A stretch of 64,000 bases of DNA from NCBI RefSeq assembly GCF_005877005.1, contig NZ_SSNH01000009.1, forward strand, positions 76,249-140,248, written 5' to 3'. The first letter of the stretch is position 1; the number at the start of each line of letters is the position of its first letter. The DNA comes from Sinomonas susongensis. Its GTDB lineage: Bacteria; Actinomycetota; Actinomycetes; Actinomycetales; Micrococcaceae. The notes below the pieces were generated by a model. It did no database searches. It saw nothing but the letters and a program-made list of their open reading frames with translations, and was not told the DNA's origin. The translations under genes and the position numbers were made by a program. Positions 24,946-32,621 of this stretch are shown here, piece after piece.

Positions 24946-25832
24946 TTCGAGGTTTCCTTCCGGGGGCTGCGGGCGAGGAACGAATCGGCGATCTGGTCGA
25001 ACGTGAGCCAGCTGACGCCGTCGTGGCTGTTGATGTGCTCGATGAGGCGCTCGAGCATGAGGAGGACCTGCGGACGGCCGGAGACGTCCGGGTGGATGGT
25101 CATGGTGAAGACGGCCTGGTCCATCTCGCGGTAGACCCAGTCGAACTGGTCACGCCACATCTGCTCGATGTCCCTCGGGCTCACGAAGCCGTGGGAGTTG
25201 GGCGAGGCCTTGATGAACATCATGGGAGGCAGGTCGTCCAGGTACCAGTTCGCGGGGATCTCGACGAGGTCGGTCTCCTCGCCCCGGACGAGCGGCTGCA
25301 TCCACGTCTCGGCGGGCTTGGTGTAGTCGATCTTGTCCCAGCTGTCCCCGACGCGGACGTAGTACGGCTCGAAGTCGCGGTGCATGAGGGAGTGGTCGTA
25401 CTTGATGCCGCGCTCGAGGAGGATCTCGTTGGTCACGGGCGAGAACTCCCACCACGGGGCCACGTAGCCGGTCGGCCGGCGGCCGGAGACCTTCTCGATG
25501 AGCTCGATCGAGCGGTCGAGGATCGCCGTCTCCTGCTCGCGCGTCATCGCGATGGGGTTCTCGTGCGAGTAGCCGTGGGCGCCGATCTCGTGCCCTGCAT
25601 CCACGATCATGCGGGTGAGGTCGGGGAAGGTCTCGATCGAGTGCCCGGGGACGAACCACGTGGCCGGCAGCGAGTATTTCTCGAAGAGGCGGAGCAGTCG
25701 GGGGCCGCCTACCTCGCCGCTGAAGAGGCCGCGCGAAATGTCGCACGGCGAGTCCTCGCCGCCGTAGGAGCCGAGCATGCCGGCGACAGCGTCGACGTCA
25801 ACGCCGAAGGCGACCTGGATGTCTTTCGTCAT
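24942..25832 (-). CDS. Polysaccharide deacetylase family hydrolase (PuuE/imidase-like)
   Basis: A 296-aa cytosolic metal-dependent hydrolase; no signal peptide. It has the NodB-like fold with Asp in FGVDVDA, the His pair in [10 protein letters not shown] and the later [10 protein letters not shown]. It follows the PuuE/HpPgdA layout rather than a secreted chitin deacetylase. Known relatives hydrolyse cyclic amides (allantoin, imides) or unidentified substrates. The operon (asparaginase, SDRs, ene-reductase) and lack of export favour opening of a cyclic imide or lactam over a sugar deacetylation. Confident about fold, not about substrate. Confidence 0.88.
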   Translation of the reverse strand: MTKDIQVAFGVDVDAVAGMLGSYGGEDSPCDISRGLFSGEVGGPRLLRLFEKYSLPATWFVPGHSIETFPDLTRMIVDAGHEIGAHGYSHENPIAMTREQETAILDRSIELIEKVSGRRPTGYVAPWWEFSPVTNEILLERGIKYDHSLMHRDFEPYYVRVGDSWDKIDYTKPAETWMQPLVRGEETDLVEIPANWYLDDLPPMMFIKASPNSHGFVSPRDIEQMWRDQFDWVYREMDQAVFTMTIHPDVSGRPQVLLMLERLIEHINSHDGVSWLTFDQIADSFLARSPRKETSK

Positions 25833-25896
25833 GGTTGGGCCTTTCTGGATGGGTGGAACCGGAGGGTGGGGAAAGCTGTGTGCTCAGCGGAACGGA

Positions 25897-26919
25897 TCAG
25901 GGGTTGCCTCCTCTCGCTGCGAAGGACTCGGCAATCTGCTCCGGGGACCTGCCCAGTCGCAGGAGGAGGGACAGGAGCACCAGCGACTGTGAAGGGCGGA
26001 GGAGGCCCGACGGGATGGCTCCCGCGGCGAGCAGGTCCTTCCCGCCCCCTGCGCCGTACACGGGAAGCACTGGTCCGGCGTGCACCCGTGTGCTGGTGAC
26101 CACGACGGTCCCGCCTGCCGTTGCCTCGCCAACCGCCCGGCAGAGCTCGGGGTTCGTGTTCCCGCTGCCCGTGCCTTGGAGGACGATCCCGTCGGCACCG
26201 GCCGCCAGTGACGCACTGAGGTGCGCGGCGTCGGCGCCTGGGTACGACGCGACGACGTCGACACGGCAGGTCTGCCCGGCAGCGTCGTCGGGCAGCGGCA
26301 GCGGCTCACGATGCGCGGCCGGGGCCGCGGCGAGCTTGACCTCTCCGCCATCGCCCACGCTCCCAGCGGAGCCGTAGTCGGGATTGCTGAAGGCCTGCTG
26401 GCGGACGGTCTCCGTCTTGCGCACGCCGCGAGCGGGGAACACGTCGCCCGCGAAGGAGACCAGCACTCCACGCCCGCGTGCCTCGGCCGACCCGGCAAGG
26501 GCGATGGCCCGCGCCAGGTTGCCAGGGCCGTCGGGGTCCTCGGAGTCCGCTGCCCGCTGGGCGCCGGTGAAGACCACGGGGCGGGGGTCAGCATGCACGA
26601 GGTCGGCGAGGAACGCCGTTTCCTCCATGGTGTCGGTGCCATGGGTGACGACGATGCCGACGACGTGCGGGTCCAGGAGCACCTCCTGGATGCGCCTGCA
26701 CACGAGGAGCATGTCGTCGAAGTCCAGGGCGTAGGAGCCGAGGCGAAGGACATCGACCACTCGGACCGGGAACAGGTGTCCCTCGCCCGCGCTGCGCAGC
26801 AGCTCATCCGCTCCGTCGGACGCGACCGCTGCCCCTCCGAGATCCTGACGGGTCCGGGAGGAGATCGTTCCGCCGGTCGCGAGCAGCACGAGGTGCTCGT
26901 CGGACGGGCTCGTTGTCAT
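25897..26919 (-). CDS. Asparaginase/glutaminase family amidohydrolase
   Basis: A 340-aa type I/II asparaginase-fold enzyme releasing ammonia from a carboxamide. The first Thr motif is LLATGGTIS (residues about 13-21); the second is VVTHGTDTMEETA near residue 90. A late GIVLQGTGSGNTNPEL is also typical. There is no signal peptide, so it is cytosolic. ATG 26919 is chosen because AGGAGC lies at good spacing; the frame extends 14 codons further. First gene of a seven-gene operon. Operator-like sequences lie between it and the divergent lacI, so it is probably under that regulator. Confidence 0.92.
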   Translation of the reverse strand: MTTSPSDEHLVLLATGGTISSRTRQDLGGAAVASDGADELLRSAGEGHLFPVRVVDVLRLGSYALDFDDMLLVCRRIQEVLLDPHVVGIVVTHGTDTMEETAFLADLVHADPRPVVFTGAQRAADSEDPDGPGNLARAIALAGSAEARGRGVLVSFAGDVFPARGVRKTETVRQQAFSNPDYGSAGSVGDGGEVKLAAAPAAHREPLPLPDDAAGQTCRVDVVASYPGADAAHLSASLAAGADGIVLQGTGSGNTNPELCRAVGEATAGGTVVVTSTRVHAGPVLPVYGAGGGKDLLAAGAIPSGLLRPSQSLVLLSLLLRLGRSPEQIAESFAARGGNP

Positions 26920-26956
26920 TCTTGCTCCTGCTTCTGCGTCTCGCGGCTGCTCGTGG

Positions 26957-26970
26957 CCCAATCGTTTGGG
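26957..26970. promoter_or_regulatory. LacI operator candidate A (CCCAATCGTTTGGG)
   Basis: Near-palindrome related to the perfect site at 27065, 38 bases before the asparaginase start. It shares an 11-base core (CAATCGTTTGG) with the site before pxpA at 32525. Confidence 0.7.
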
Positions 26971-27064
26971 TGGGCCCGAGCGTAGCGAGGCGATGTTTCG
27001 TGGAAAGGCTGGGATCGGTTTCGGCAGGGTTACTTCCAGAGGGAGGCAGCTTCCCGCATCGAGC

Positions 27065-27088
27065 GCTTACCCAATCGATTGGGTAAGC
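27065..27088. promoter_or_regulatory. LacI operator candidate B, perfect 24-bp palindrome
   Basis: Arms GCTTACCCAATC and its exact reverse complement meet at a central CG. It lies in the divergent asparaginase-lacI region, about 118 bases before the lacI start. LacI-family operators typically have this central CG and length, so autoregulation is likely. Confidence 0.85.
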
Positions 27089-27205
27089 TTCGATTGACTT
27101 TACGATGTGGTCCCGATCACGGTCAAGGTCCTCTTGGAACATGACTTCGGGGACGGGACAAGAGGTTGCCGTGCAGAATGGAAGGCGAACGGAGAGAGCT
27201 GGGGC

Positions 27206-28225
27206 ATGGACAACAACACGAGCGAGAGGGCGGTGACCCTCAAGGATCTGGCGCGGGAGCTGGGCATCCACCCGTCCACGGTCTCCCGCGTGCTGCACTC
27301 TGACGCGGAGTCGGCGAGGGGCGCCGCCTCCGAGGCCACGGCACAGCGGATCCGCGAGCTCGCAGCGGAAGTCGGCTACTCCCCGGACCCCCAGGCCACG
27401 AGCCTCCGGACCCGCAGGACCAAGCTGCTCGGCGTCGTCGTCCCCCGCCTCTCCGACCTCGTGCTCGCCATCATGTACGAGGGAATCGAGGAAGCGGCCG
27501 CCCGGATCGGCTACTCCGCCTTCGTCACCAACTCCCGTGACGACGTCGACGAGCAGCGCCGCAAGGTGGAGATGATGCTCGCCCGCAGGGTCGACGGGCT
27601 GATCATCGGCGACTCGCACCTCGACGGGGACGTCCTGCCCGACCTCAAGCGCCGGGCCATCCCCTTCGTGCTCATCAACCGACGTCATCCCGGCTTCCCC
27701 TCCGCGACCTGCGACGACACGCGGGGCGGGGAGCTCGCTGCCGAACACCTCTGGGACAAGGGCCATCGGCGGGTGTCGGTGATAGCAGGCGAACCGTATG
27801 CGAGCACGGCCGTGGACCGCACGTCCGGTTTCGTGGGCCGCTGGCGGGCCCTCGGCGGTGACATCACGGATGACTCCATCGTCTGGTCGCGATTCGATAC
27901 CCAGGGCGGGCGAGAGGCGGCGGAGAAGATCCTGGCCGCAGGCCCTGCACCGACGGCCATCTTCGCGGTCAACGACTTCGCGGCCATCGGAGCGATGGGC
28001 ACCCTCCGGACCCACGGGATGATCGTGGGTCCGGACTGCGCCGTCGTCGGGTACAACGACACATCGCTCGCCGCCGAGCTGCCCATTCCGCTCTCGTCCG
28101 TCCGCTCCCCCATGGCCGAGATCGGCCGCAGCGCCGTCCGGCTGCTCCAGGACACGCTCCGGGGCAAGCCGGTCGAGTCGGTCCGGCTCGAGCCGACCCT
28201 GCAGGTGCGCGAGAGCAGCGCCTGA
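27206..28225 (+). CDS. LacI family transcriptional regulator of the asparaginase/pxp region
   Basis: A 339-aa repressor. The N-terminal HTH (TLKDLARELGIHPSTVSRVLH, residues about 11-31) is followed by the hinge and a periplasmic-binding-protein-like ligand domain (LLGVVVPRLSDLVLAIMYEGIEEAA). The usual end IPLSSVRSPMAEIGRSAVRLL is present. ATG 27206 has GGAGAG upstream; the frame is open further but would run through the promoter. Two operator-like palindromes lie upstream and a similar one lies before pxpA, so it likely represses both operons. The inducer is unknown. Confidence 0.92.
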   Translation: MDNNTSERAVTLKDLARELGIHPSTVSRVLHSDAESARGAASEATAQRIRELAAEVGYSPDPQATSLRTRRTKLLGVVVPRLSDLVLAIMYEGIEEAAARIGYSAFVTNSRDDVDEQRRKVEMMLARRVDGLIIGDSHLDGDVLPDLKRRAIPFVLINRRHPGFPSATCDDTRGGELAAEHLWDKGHRRVSVIAGEPYASTAVDRTSGFVGRWRALGGDITDDSIVWSRFDTQGGREAAEKILAAGPAPTAIFAVNDFAAIGAMGTLRTHGMIVGPDCAVVGYNDTSLAAELPIPLSSVRSPMAEIGRSAVRLLQDTLRGKPVESVRLEPTLQVRESSA

Positions 28226-28235
28226 GCGCTGACGC

Positions 28236-28273
28236 GTCGGCGCCTTGCCTCTAAGTCGGCGCCTTGCCCCTAG
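28236..28273. repeat. 18-19 bp tandem duplication between lacI and pxpC
   Basis: GTCGGCGCCTTGCC(T/C)CTA occurs at 28236-28253 and from 28255. It fills the short gap between the convergent lacI and pxpC stops; the second copy includes the pxpC stop codon. Confidence 0.8.
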
Positions 28274-29247
28274 GCCTCGGCCAGAGAGGTCAGCGCACGA
28301 TCGCGGTACGCGGCGCGCTCCCTGCGTGCCTCCAGCGCCTCCTCGAGGCTCACCTCGACGAAACGCGTCGCGGTGCCCGGCGCTGCCCGGGCAAGCAGGT
28401 CCATGTCGGCACTGATCACGGTCGCGACCATCGCGTAGCCGCCGCCGGAGACTGCATCGCGGTGGAGGATGATCGGCTGGGTGCCGCCCGGGATCTGGAT
28501 AGAGCCCACGGCATAGCCGGCGTCGACGATGTTGGACGGATCAGAGCCTGCCCCGAAGGGCTGCTCCCGCTCCTTCCACTCGACCCCCGGTCCCGAATAG
28601 CGGATCCCCATGCGGTCGGCGACGGGCGTCACCTTCCACTCGCTCGACAGGAGGCTCTCGCGCCCCGCCTCGGTGAGCCGGTGGTCGTAGAGGCCCATCA
28701 CGATCCGGACGGACTGCTCCTTGGCGAAGGTGGGGCGGAACTCCTCGGGCAGGGTTCCCGCGCCCGGGGGCTCGGTCTCCGACGTCCCGATCGGGACGAC
28801 GTCGCCTGCCTCGAGCTTGCGTCCGTTCACCCCTCCAATCCCGCCGAGGATGTAGGTGGACCGGCTGCCCAGGACCTCCGGGACATCGATTCCCCCGGCG
28901 AAGGCGATGTAGAAGCGCGTGCCGCCACCGAGCGTGCCGAAGCTCAGTTCGTCGCCCGCCTCCAGTGCCAGGCGCGTCCACCCTGGGCGTTCCTCGCCGT
29001 TCACCTTCACCGGGACGGGCGCCCCGGTCACCGCGATGGTTGCCGCCTCGGTGAGGCGGAGGACGGGCCCGAGATACGTGCACTCGAGCACCGCAGCCTC
29101 GGGAGGATTCCCGACCAGGGCGTTGGCCAGCTCAGCGGAGTACCGGTCCATCGACCCGCCTTCTGGGATGCCGACGTTGTAGTAGCCCGGCCGACCGCGG
29201 TCCTGCACCGTGGTCGAAAGCCCCGGGCTGATGACCTCACATGCCAT
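28270..29247 (-). CDS. pxpC: 5-oxoprolinase subunit C (KipA-like, biotin-dependent carboxyltransferase family)
   Basis: A 325-aa subunit of ATP-dependent 5-oxoprolinase, which converts 5-oxoproline (pyroglutamate) to glutamate. Family features are VISPGLSTTVQDRGRPGY at the N-terminus, GIPEGGSMDRYSAELANALVG, and the AFAGGIDVPEVLGSRSTY block near residue 120. The cyclophilin-like fold is shared with allophanate hydrolase and urea carboxylase parts. ATG 29247 overlaps the pxpB end by 11 bases. Last gene of the operon. Confidence 0.94.
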   Translation of the reverse strand: MACEVISPGLSTTVQDRGRPGYYNVGIPEGGSMDRYSAELANALVGNPPEAAVLECTYLGPVLRLTEAATIAVTGAPVPVKVNGEERPGWTRLALEAGDELSFGTLGGGTRFYIAFAGGIDVPEVLGSRSTYILGGIGGVNGRKLEAGDVVPIGTSETEPPGAGTLPEEFRPTFAKEQSVRIVMGLYDHRLTEAGRESLLSSEWKVTPVADRMGIRYSGPGVEWKEREQPFGAGSDPSNIVDAGYAVGSIQIPGGTQPIILHRDAVSGGGYAMVATVISADMDLLARAAPGTATRFVEVSLEEALEARRERAAYRDRALTSLAEA

Positions 29248-30142
29248 TGAGGGCCTCCAGGAGTTCTCGGTTGTAGCCCTCGGGATCCTCGAGGGCCCTG
29301 CGCAGCTCGAAGGCGACCGGGGCCTGCCGATACCGGAAGGTCCCGTTCTCGACTTCCGTCTGGATCGCGTTGTACTCCTGCTCGTCGAGAGGCTTGAACT
29401 TGACGATGTCGCCCGGCCGGAAGAAGACCATGAAGTCCTTGAAGTCGGCGAGTTCCTGCGCGGGGTCGTAGATGGGAGCGGCAGCGATGCCGAACATCTG
29501 GTACCCGCCCGCACCGCGCACTGAGTAGATGGCGCCGAAGCAGCCGCCGTGGCCGACGGTCAGCTTCGGGGTGTCGGTGCGCGGGCTGAGGTACTTCGGG
29601 ACCTCGAGCTGATTCTTGCGGTCCACGAGCTGGAACAGGAACGGCAGGCCTGCGACGAACCCGACCATGGACACGAGCCAGGGCTGCTCGTGGTGGCGCC
29701 GGATGAATTCGGCGGCATCCTTGAGCCCGTTGACCTTGGCCGCGTATTCGAGGTCGCTGCCTTCGGGTTCCTGGTGGAAGCCTTCGCGGAACCGCTGGGC
29801 CACCTCGGCTGTGAAGGGGTCGTCGTACCAGACGGGCACCTCGATGATGCGGGTCTCGAGCGTGTCCGCGCCGCCGGCAGCCGCCTCCTGCTCGAACGTC
29901 CGCACGGCTGCCTCGAGCTCCGCGGGAGGAAGGACGTCCGGGTCGAAGCGGATCAGGAGGGACGCGTTCGCCGGACAGACGTCCGTCACTCCGGGCAGCC
30001 CGGCCTCCGCGAGCTTCGACGCGATGGTCATCACTTTGAAGTTGGCCGCGAGGCTCATGGCCTCGTCGACCTCGACGAAGAGGAATTCGTCGCCGCCCCA
30101 CGTGTAGCGGGCCTCGCGCCGTTCCAGGATCGGGGTGCTCAT
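29237..30142 (-). CDS. pxpB: 5-oxoprolinase subunit B (KipI-like)
   Basis: A 301-aa partner of PxpC in ATP-dependent 5-oxoproline hydrolysis. The C-terminal allophanate-hydrolase-1-type domain is clear: FIRRHHEQPWLVSMVGFVAGLPFLF, then VPKYLSPRTDTPKLTVGHGGCFGAIYS. At about 300 aa it is longer than B. subtilis KipI/E. coli PxpB (about 220-240) because of the N-terminal part and a tail (FRYRQAPVAFELRRALEDPEGY). It starts at ATG 30142, overlapping the biotin carboxylase stop (ATGA). Confidence 0.93.
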   Translation of the reverse strand: MSTPILERREARYTWGGDEFLFVEVDEAMSLAANFKVMTIASKLAEAGLPGVTDVCPANASLLIRFDPDVLPPAELEAAVRTFEQEAAAGGADTLETRIIEVPVWYDDPFTAEVAQRFREGFHQEPEGSDLEYAAKVNGLKDAAEFIRRHHEQPWLVSMVGFVAGLPFLFQLVDRKNQLEVPKYLSPRTDTPKLTVGHGGCFGAIYSVRGAGGYQMFGIAAAPIYDPAQELADFKDFMVFFRPGDIVKFKPLDEQEYNAIQTEVENGTFRYRQAPVAFELRRALEDPEGYNRELLEALNGM

Positions 30143-31491
30143 GGCGTCTCCAGCAGGTCGGGAGCGGTTTCGATGAACTTGGAATGATGGCTCACCCGTG
30201 CGAACTCCGGGCGGGACAGGAGCCTGGAGTGCAGGGGGATGGTCGTTTTGACGCCGCTGATCTCGGTGCCCTCGAGCGCCTCGAGGATCCCCGCGACAGC
30301 CGAGGCCCGATCGGGAGCGTGCACGATGAGCTTGGCGAGCATCGAGTCGTAGTAGGGCGTGACGGTCGAGCCTTCCTCGACCCCACTGTCGACCCGGATG
30401 CCCGGCCCGTGCGGCCAGCGGAGGTGCTGGATCAGGCCCGGGCTGGGGAAGAAGTTCCTGTCCGGGTCTTCCGCGTTGATCCTGCATTCGATCGCGTGCC
30501 CGTTGAACGTGACCTGCTCCTGGGAGAGGGACATCGATCCTTCGTACGCGATCAGGAGCTGCTCGCGCACCAGGTCGACGCCCGTGATCTGCTCCGTCAC
30601 GGGGTGCTCCACCTGGATGCGGGTATTCATCTCGATGAACGCCGCCTCCTCGCGGACCGGGTCGTAGAGGAACTCCACCGTGCCTGCGCCCGTGTAGCCG
30701 CACTGGCGCGCGAGTTCGACCGACGACTCGCGGATCGTCTCGCGGACGGCGTCGGGCAGCTCGGGCGCGGGGGCCTCCTCGATCATCTTCTGCGAGCGGC
30801 GCTGCATGGAGCAGTCGCGGTCGCCGAGGTGGACGAACCTCGTCCCGTCGCCGAGGACCTGCACCTCCACGTGGCGTGCGGACTCGACGAAGCGCTCGAG
30901 GTAGACAGCCGGGTCCCCGAAGACGGCCGCGGCTTCGCCCCGCGCCATCTCGATGGTCGGGAGGAGCTCGGACTCGTCGTGGATGAAGCGGATGCCGCGA
31001 CCTCCGCCGCCAGCCGAAGCCTTCACCACGAGCGGGTAGCCGATCTCCCGGGCGGCCTCGACGGCATTCGCGGAAGGGTCGAGCTGCCCGTCAGTCCCCT
31101 TGAGGATCGGGACGCCAGCACGGCGTGCTGCCTCGCGCGCCTGAGCCTTGTTGCCCATCGTCTCGATGGCCTCGGCCGAGGGCCCAACCCAGATGAGGCC
31201 GGCTGCGGCAACCTTCCGGGCGAAGTCGGCTTTCTCCGAGAGGAAGCCGTAGCCGGGGTGGACGGCGTCGCAGCCCGTTTCGAGGGCCGCCGCGACGACC
31301 GCGTCCTGGTTGAGATAGCTTGCGAGCGCCGGTGCCGGTCCGAGGACGACGTGCTCGTCAGCGGAGTGGGCGGCGAGCGAGTCGACGTCGGCCTCGCTGA
31401 CTCCGACCACGGTGGCGATGCCCATTTCCTTGGCGGTCCGGGCGATGCGGACCGCGATCTCGCCGCGGTTGGCGATGAAGAGCTTCCTCAT
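30139..31491 (-). CDS. Biotin carboxylase embedded in the 5-oxoprolinase operon
   Basis: A 450-aa AccC-like ATP-grasp enzyme that would carboxylate biotin on the adjacent carrier. Seen: the start MRKLFIANRGEIAVRIARTA, ATP loop ASAGGGGRGIRFI, GDRDCSMQRRSQKMIEEAPAP, EMNTRIQVEHPVTE and the C-terminal HAIECRINAEDP. All catalytic motifs are intact. Coupled by four-base overlaps to the carrier upstream and pxpB downstream. In fatty acid synthesis AccC pairs with a carboxyltransferase; here the only partner is the PxpBC pair, whose fold is related to urea carboxylase transferase domains. Confidence 0.94.
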   Translation of the reverse strand: MRKLFIANRGEIAVRIARTAKEMGIATVVGVSEADVDSLAAHSADEHVVLGPAPALASYLNQDAVVAAALETGCDAVHPGYGFLSEKADFARKVAAAGLIWVGPSAEAIETMGNKAQAREAARRAGVPILKGTDGQLDPSANAVEAAREIGYPLVVKASAGGGGRGIRFIHDESELLPTIEMARGEAAAVFGDPAVYLERFVESARHVEVQVLGDGTRFVHLGDRDCSMQRRSQKMIEEAPAPELPDAVRETIRESSVELARQCGYTGAGTVEFLYDPVREEAAFIEMNTRIQVEHPVTEQITGVDLVREQLLIAYEGSMSLSQEQVTFNGHAIECRINAEDPDRNFFPSPGLIQHLRWPHGPGIRVDSGVEEGSTVTPYYDSMLAKLIVHAPDRASAVAGILEALEGTEISGVKTTIPLHSRLLSRPEFARVSHHSKFIETAPDLLETP

Positions 31492-31733
31492 GCGGTGGCC
31501 TCACGGACGACGACGAGGGTGTCGCCGGGATTGACCATCGCCCCGTCGTCGGCCTCGAAGGACTCGATGACGCCGGCGGTGTCGGACTGGATCTCCGTGA
31601 ACTGCTTCATGATCTCCACAATCCCGATCGTCTGGCCGGCCTCGACGGCGTCTCCCACCTCGACGAACGGGTCCTTGCCTGGACCCGGCTTGCGGTAGAA
31701 GATCCCGGGCAGCGGCGAAATGACGGTAGCCAT
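31488..31733 (-). CDS. Biotin carboxyl carrier protein of the 5-oxoprolinase operon
   Basis: A compact 81-aa biotinyl-lipoyl domain with no N-terminal extension. The biotinylation site is Lys43 in IVEIMKQFTEI, preceded by GDAVEAGQTIG. It differs from the usual EAMKM core but keeps the Met-Lys and hairpin. The neighbouring carboxylase overlaps by four bases. AccB of fatty acid synthesis is about twice as long, which supports a dedicated role here. Confidence 0.92.
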   Translation of the reverse strand: MATVISPLPGIFYRKPGPGKDPFVEVGDAVEAGQTIGIVEIMKQFTEIQSDTAGVIESFEADDGAMVNPGDTLVVVREATA

Positions 31734-31760
31734 GCAATTCCTGCTTCCTGCTGAGCGTGC

Positions 31761-32510
31761 TCAGCGCTGGGTGAGTACTTCGCGGACCGCCGAGGCGACC
31801 GCGACGGAGTTCGGGGCGTCCGAGTGGACGCAGACGCTGCTGAACGTGATGCTGAGGGGCGAGCCGTCGACCGCGAGGACTGGCTCGCCGTCGATCGCCC
31901 GGCGGACACGGTCCGCGGCAGCCTCGGGGTCAGTGGGCTCCGGGCGACGCTGGATGAGCAGCTGGCCTTCCGGCCCGTAGTTCAGGTCGACGTAGAGCTC
32001 GGGAACGAATTCCACCCCGGCCGCCCGGCACACCGACTCATGGAGGGTGCCAGCGAGGCCGTAGAACGGTACGCCGAACTGCTTGGCCACGGAGGCCGCA
32101 GCCACCATGAGCTCCTCGTTGCCGGCCAGCATTCCGTAGAGCGCACCGTGGGGCTTGATGTGGCTGAGTTCGAGGCCGTGCTTGGAGAGGAAGGCCGTCA
32201 GCGCGCCGACCTGGTAGAGGATGATCGATTCGACCTCCTCCGGGGCGAGCGCCATGCGACGGCGGCCGAAGCCGGCAGGATCCGGAAGACCGGGGTGGGC
32301 ACCGACCGCAACGCCGTTCTCGGCGGCGAGGGCGACGGTGCGGTCCATCACGTCCGGGTCGCCGGCGTGGTAGCCGCAGGCGACATTGGCGACGTCGATC
32401 AGCTTCATCAGCTCGGTGTCGTTCCCGAACTCGTGGAGCCCGAACCCCTCGCCCATGTCCGAGTTGAGCAGCACGCGCCGTGACGTGCCAGAGGTCACAT
32501 TGTTTGGCAT
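31761..32510 (-). CDS. pxpA: 5-oxoprolinase subunit A (LamB/YcsF family)
   Basis: A 249-aa subunit that carries the ring-opening chemistry of 5-oxoprolinase. Family motifs LNSDMGEGFG (residues about 15-24), NVACGYHAGDP, VGAHPGLPD and HIKPHGALY are all present. The start is ATG 32510, as no earlier start is plausible. First gene of pxpA-BCCP-biotin carboxylase-pxpB-pxpC. A LacI-type operator half-conserved with the asparaginase site lies 15-25 bases upstream, and the divergent PucR gene starts 112 bases away. Confidence 0.95.
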   Translation of the reverse strand: MPNNVTSGTSRRVLLNSDMGEGFGLHEFGNDTELMKLIDVANVACGYHAGDPDVMDRTVALAAENGVAVGAHPGLPDPAGFGRRRMALAPEEVESIILYQVGALTAFLSKHGLELSHIKPHGALYGMLAGNEELMVAAASVAKQFGVPFYGLAGTLHESVCRAAGVEFVPELYVDLNYGPEGQLLIQRRPEPTDPEAAADRVRRAIDGEPVLAVDGSPLSITFSSVCVHSDAPNSVAVASAVREVLTQR

Positions 32511-32524
32511 GTCATTTACCCTAG

Positions 32525-32535
32525 CCAAACGATTG
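32525..32535. promoter_or_regulatory. LacI operator candidate C before pxpA
   Basis: CCAAACGATTG matches 11 consecutive bases of operator A read on the other strand. It lies 15 bases upstream of the pxpA start codon, within the divergent pxpA-pucR promoter region. Confidence 0.6.
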
Positions 32536-32621
32536 TGCGAGCAGGAACTGGTCCGAACGCCGAACAACTGGTCCCGGTCTATGCTGTTTGCACAATCTCG
32601 CCAAGCACGTGAGGGAATCCC

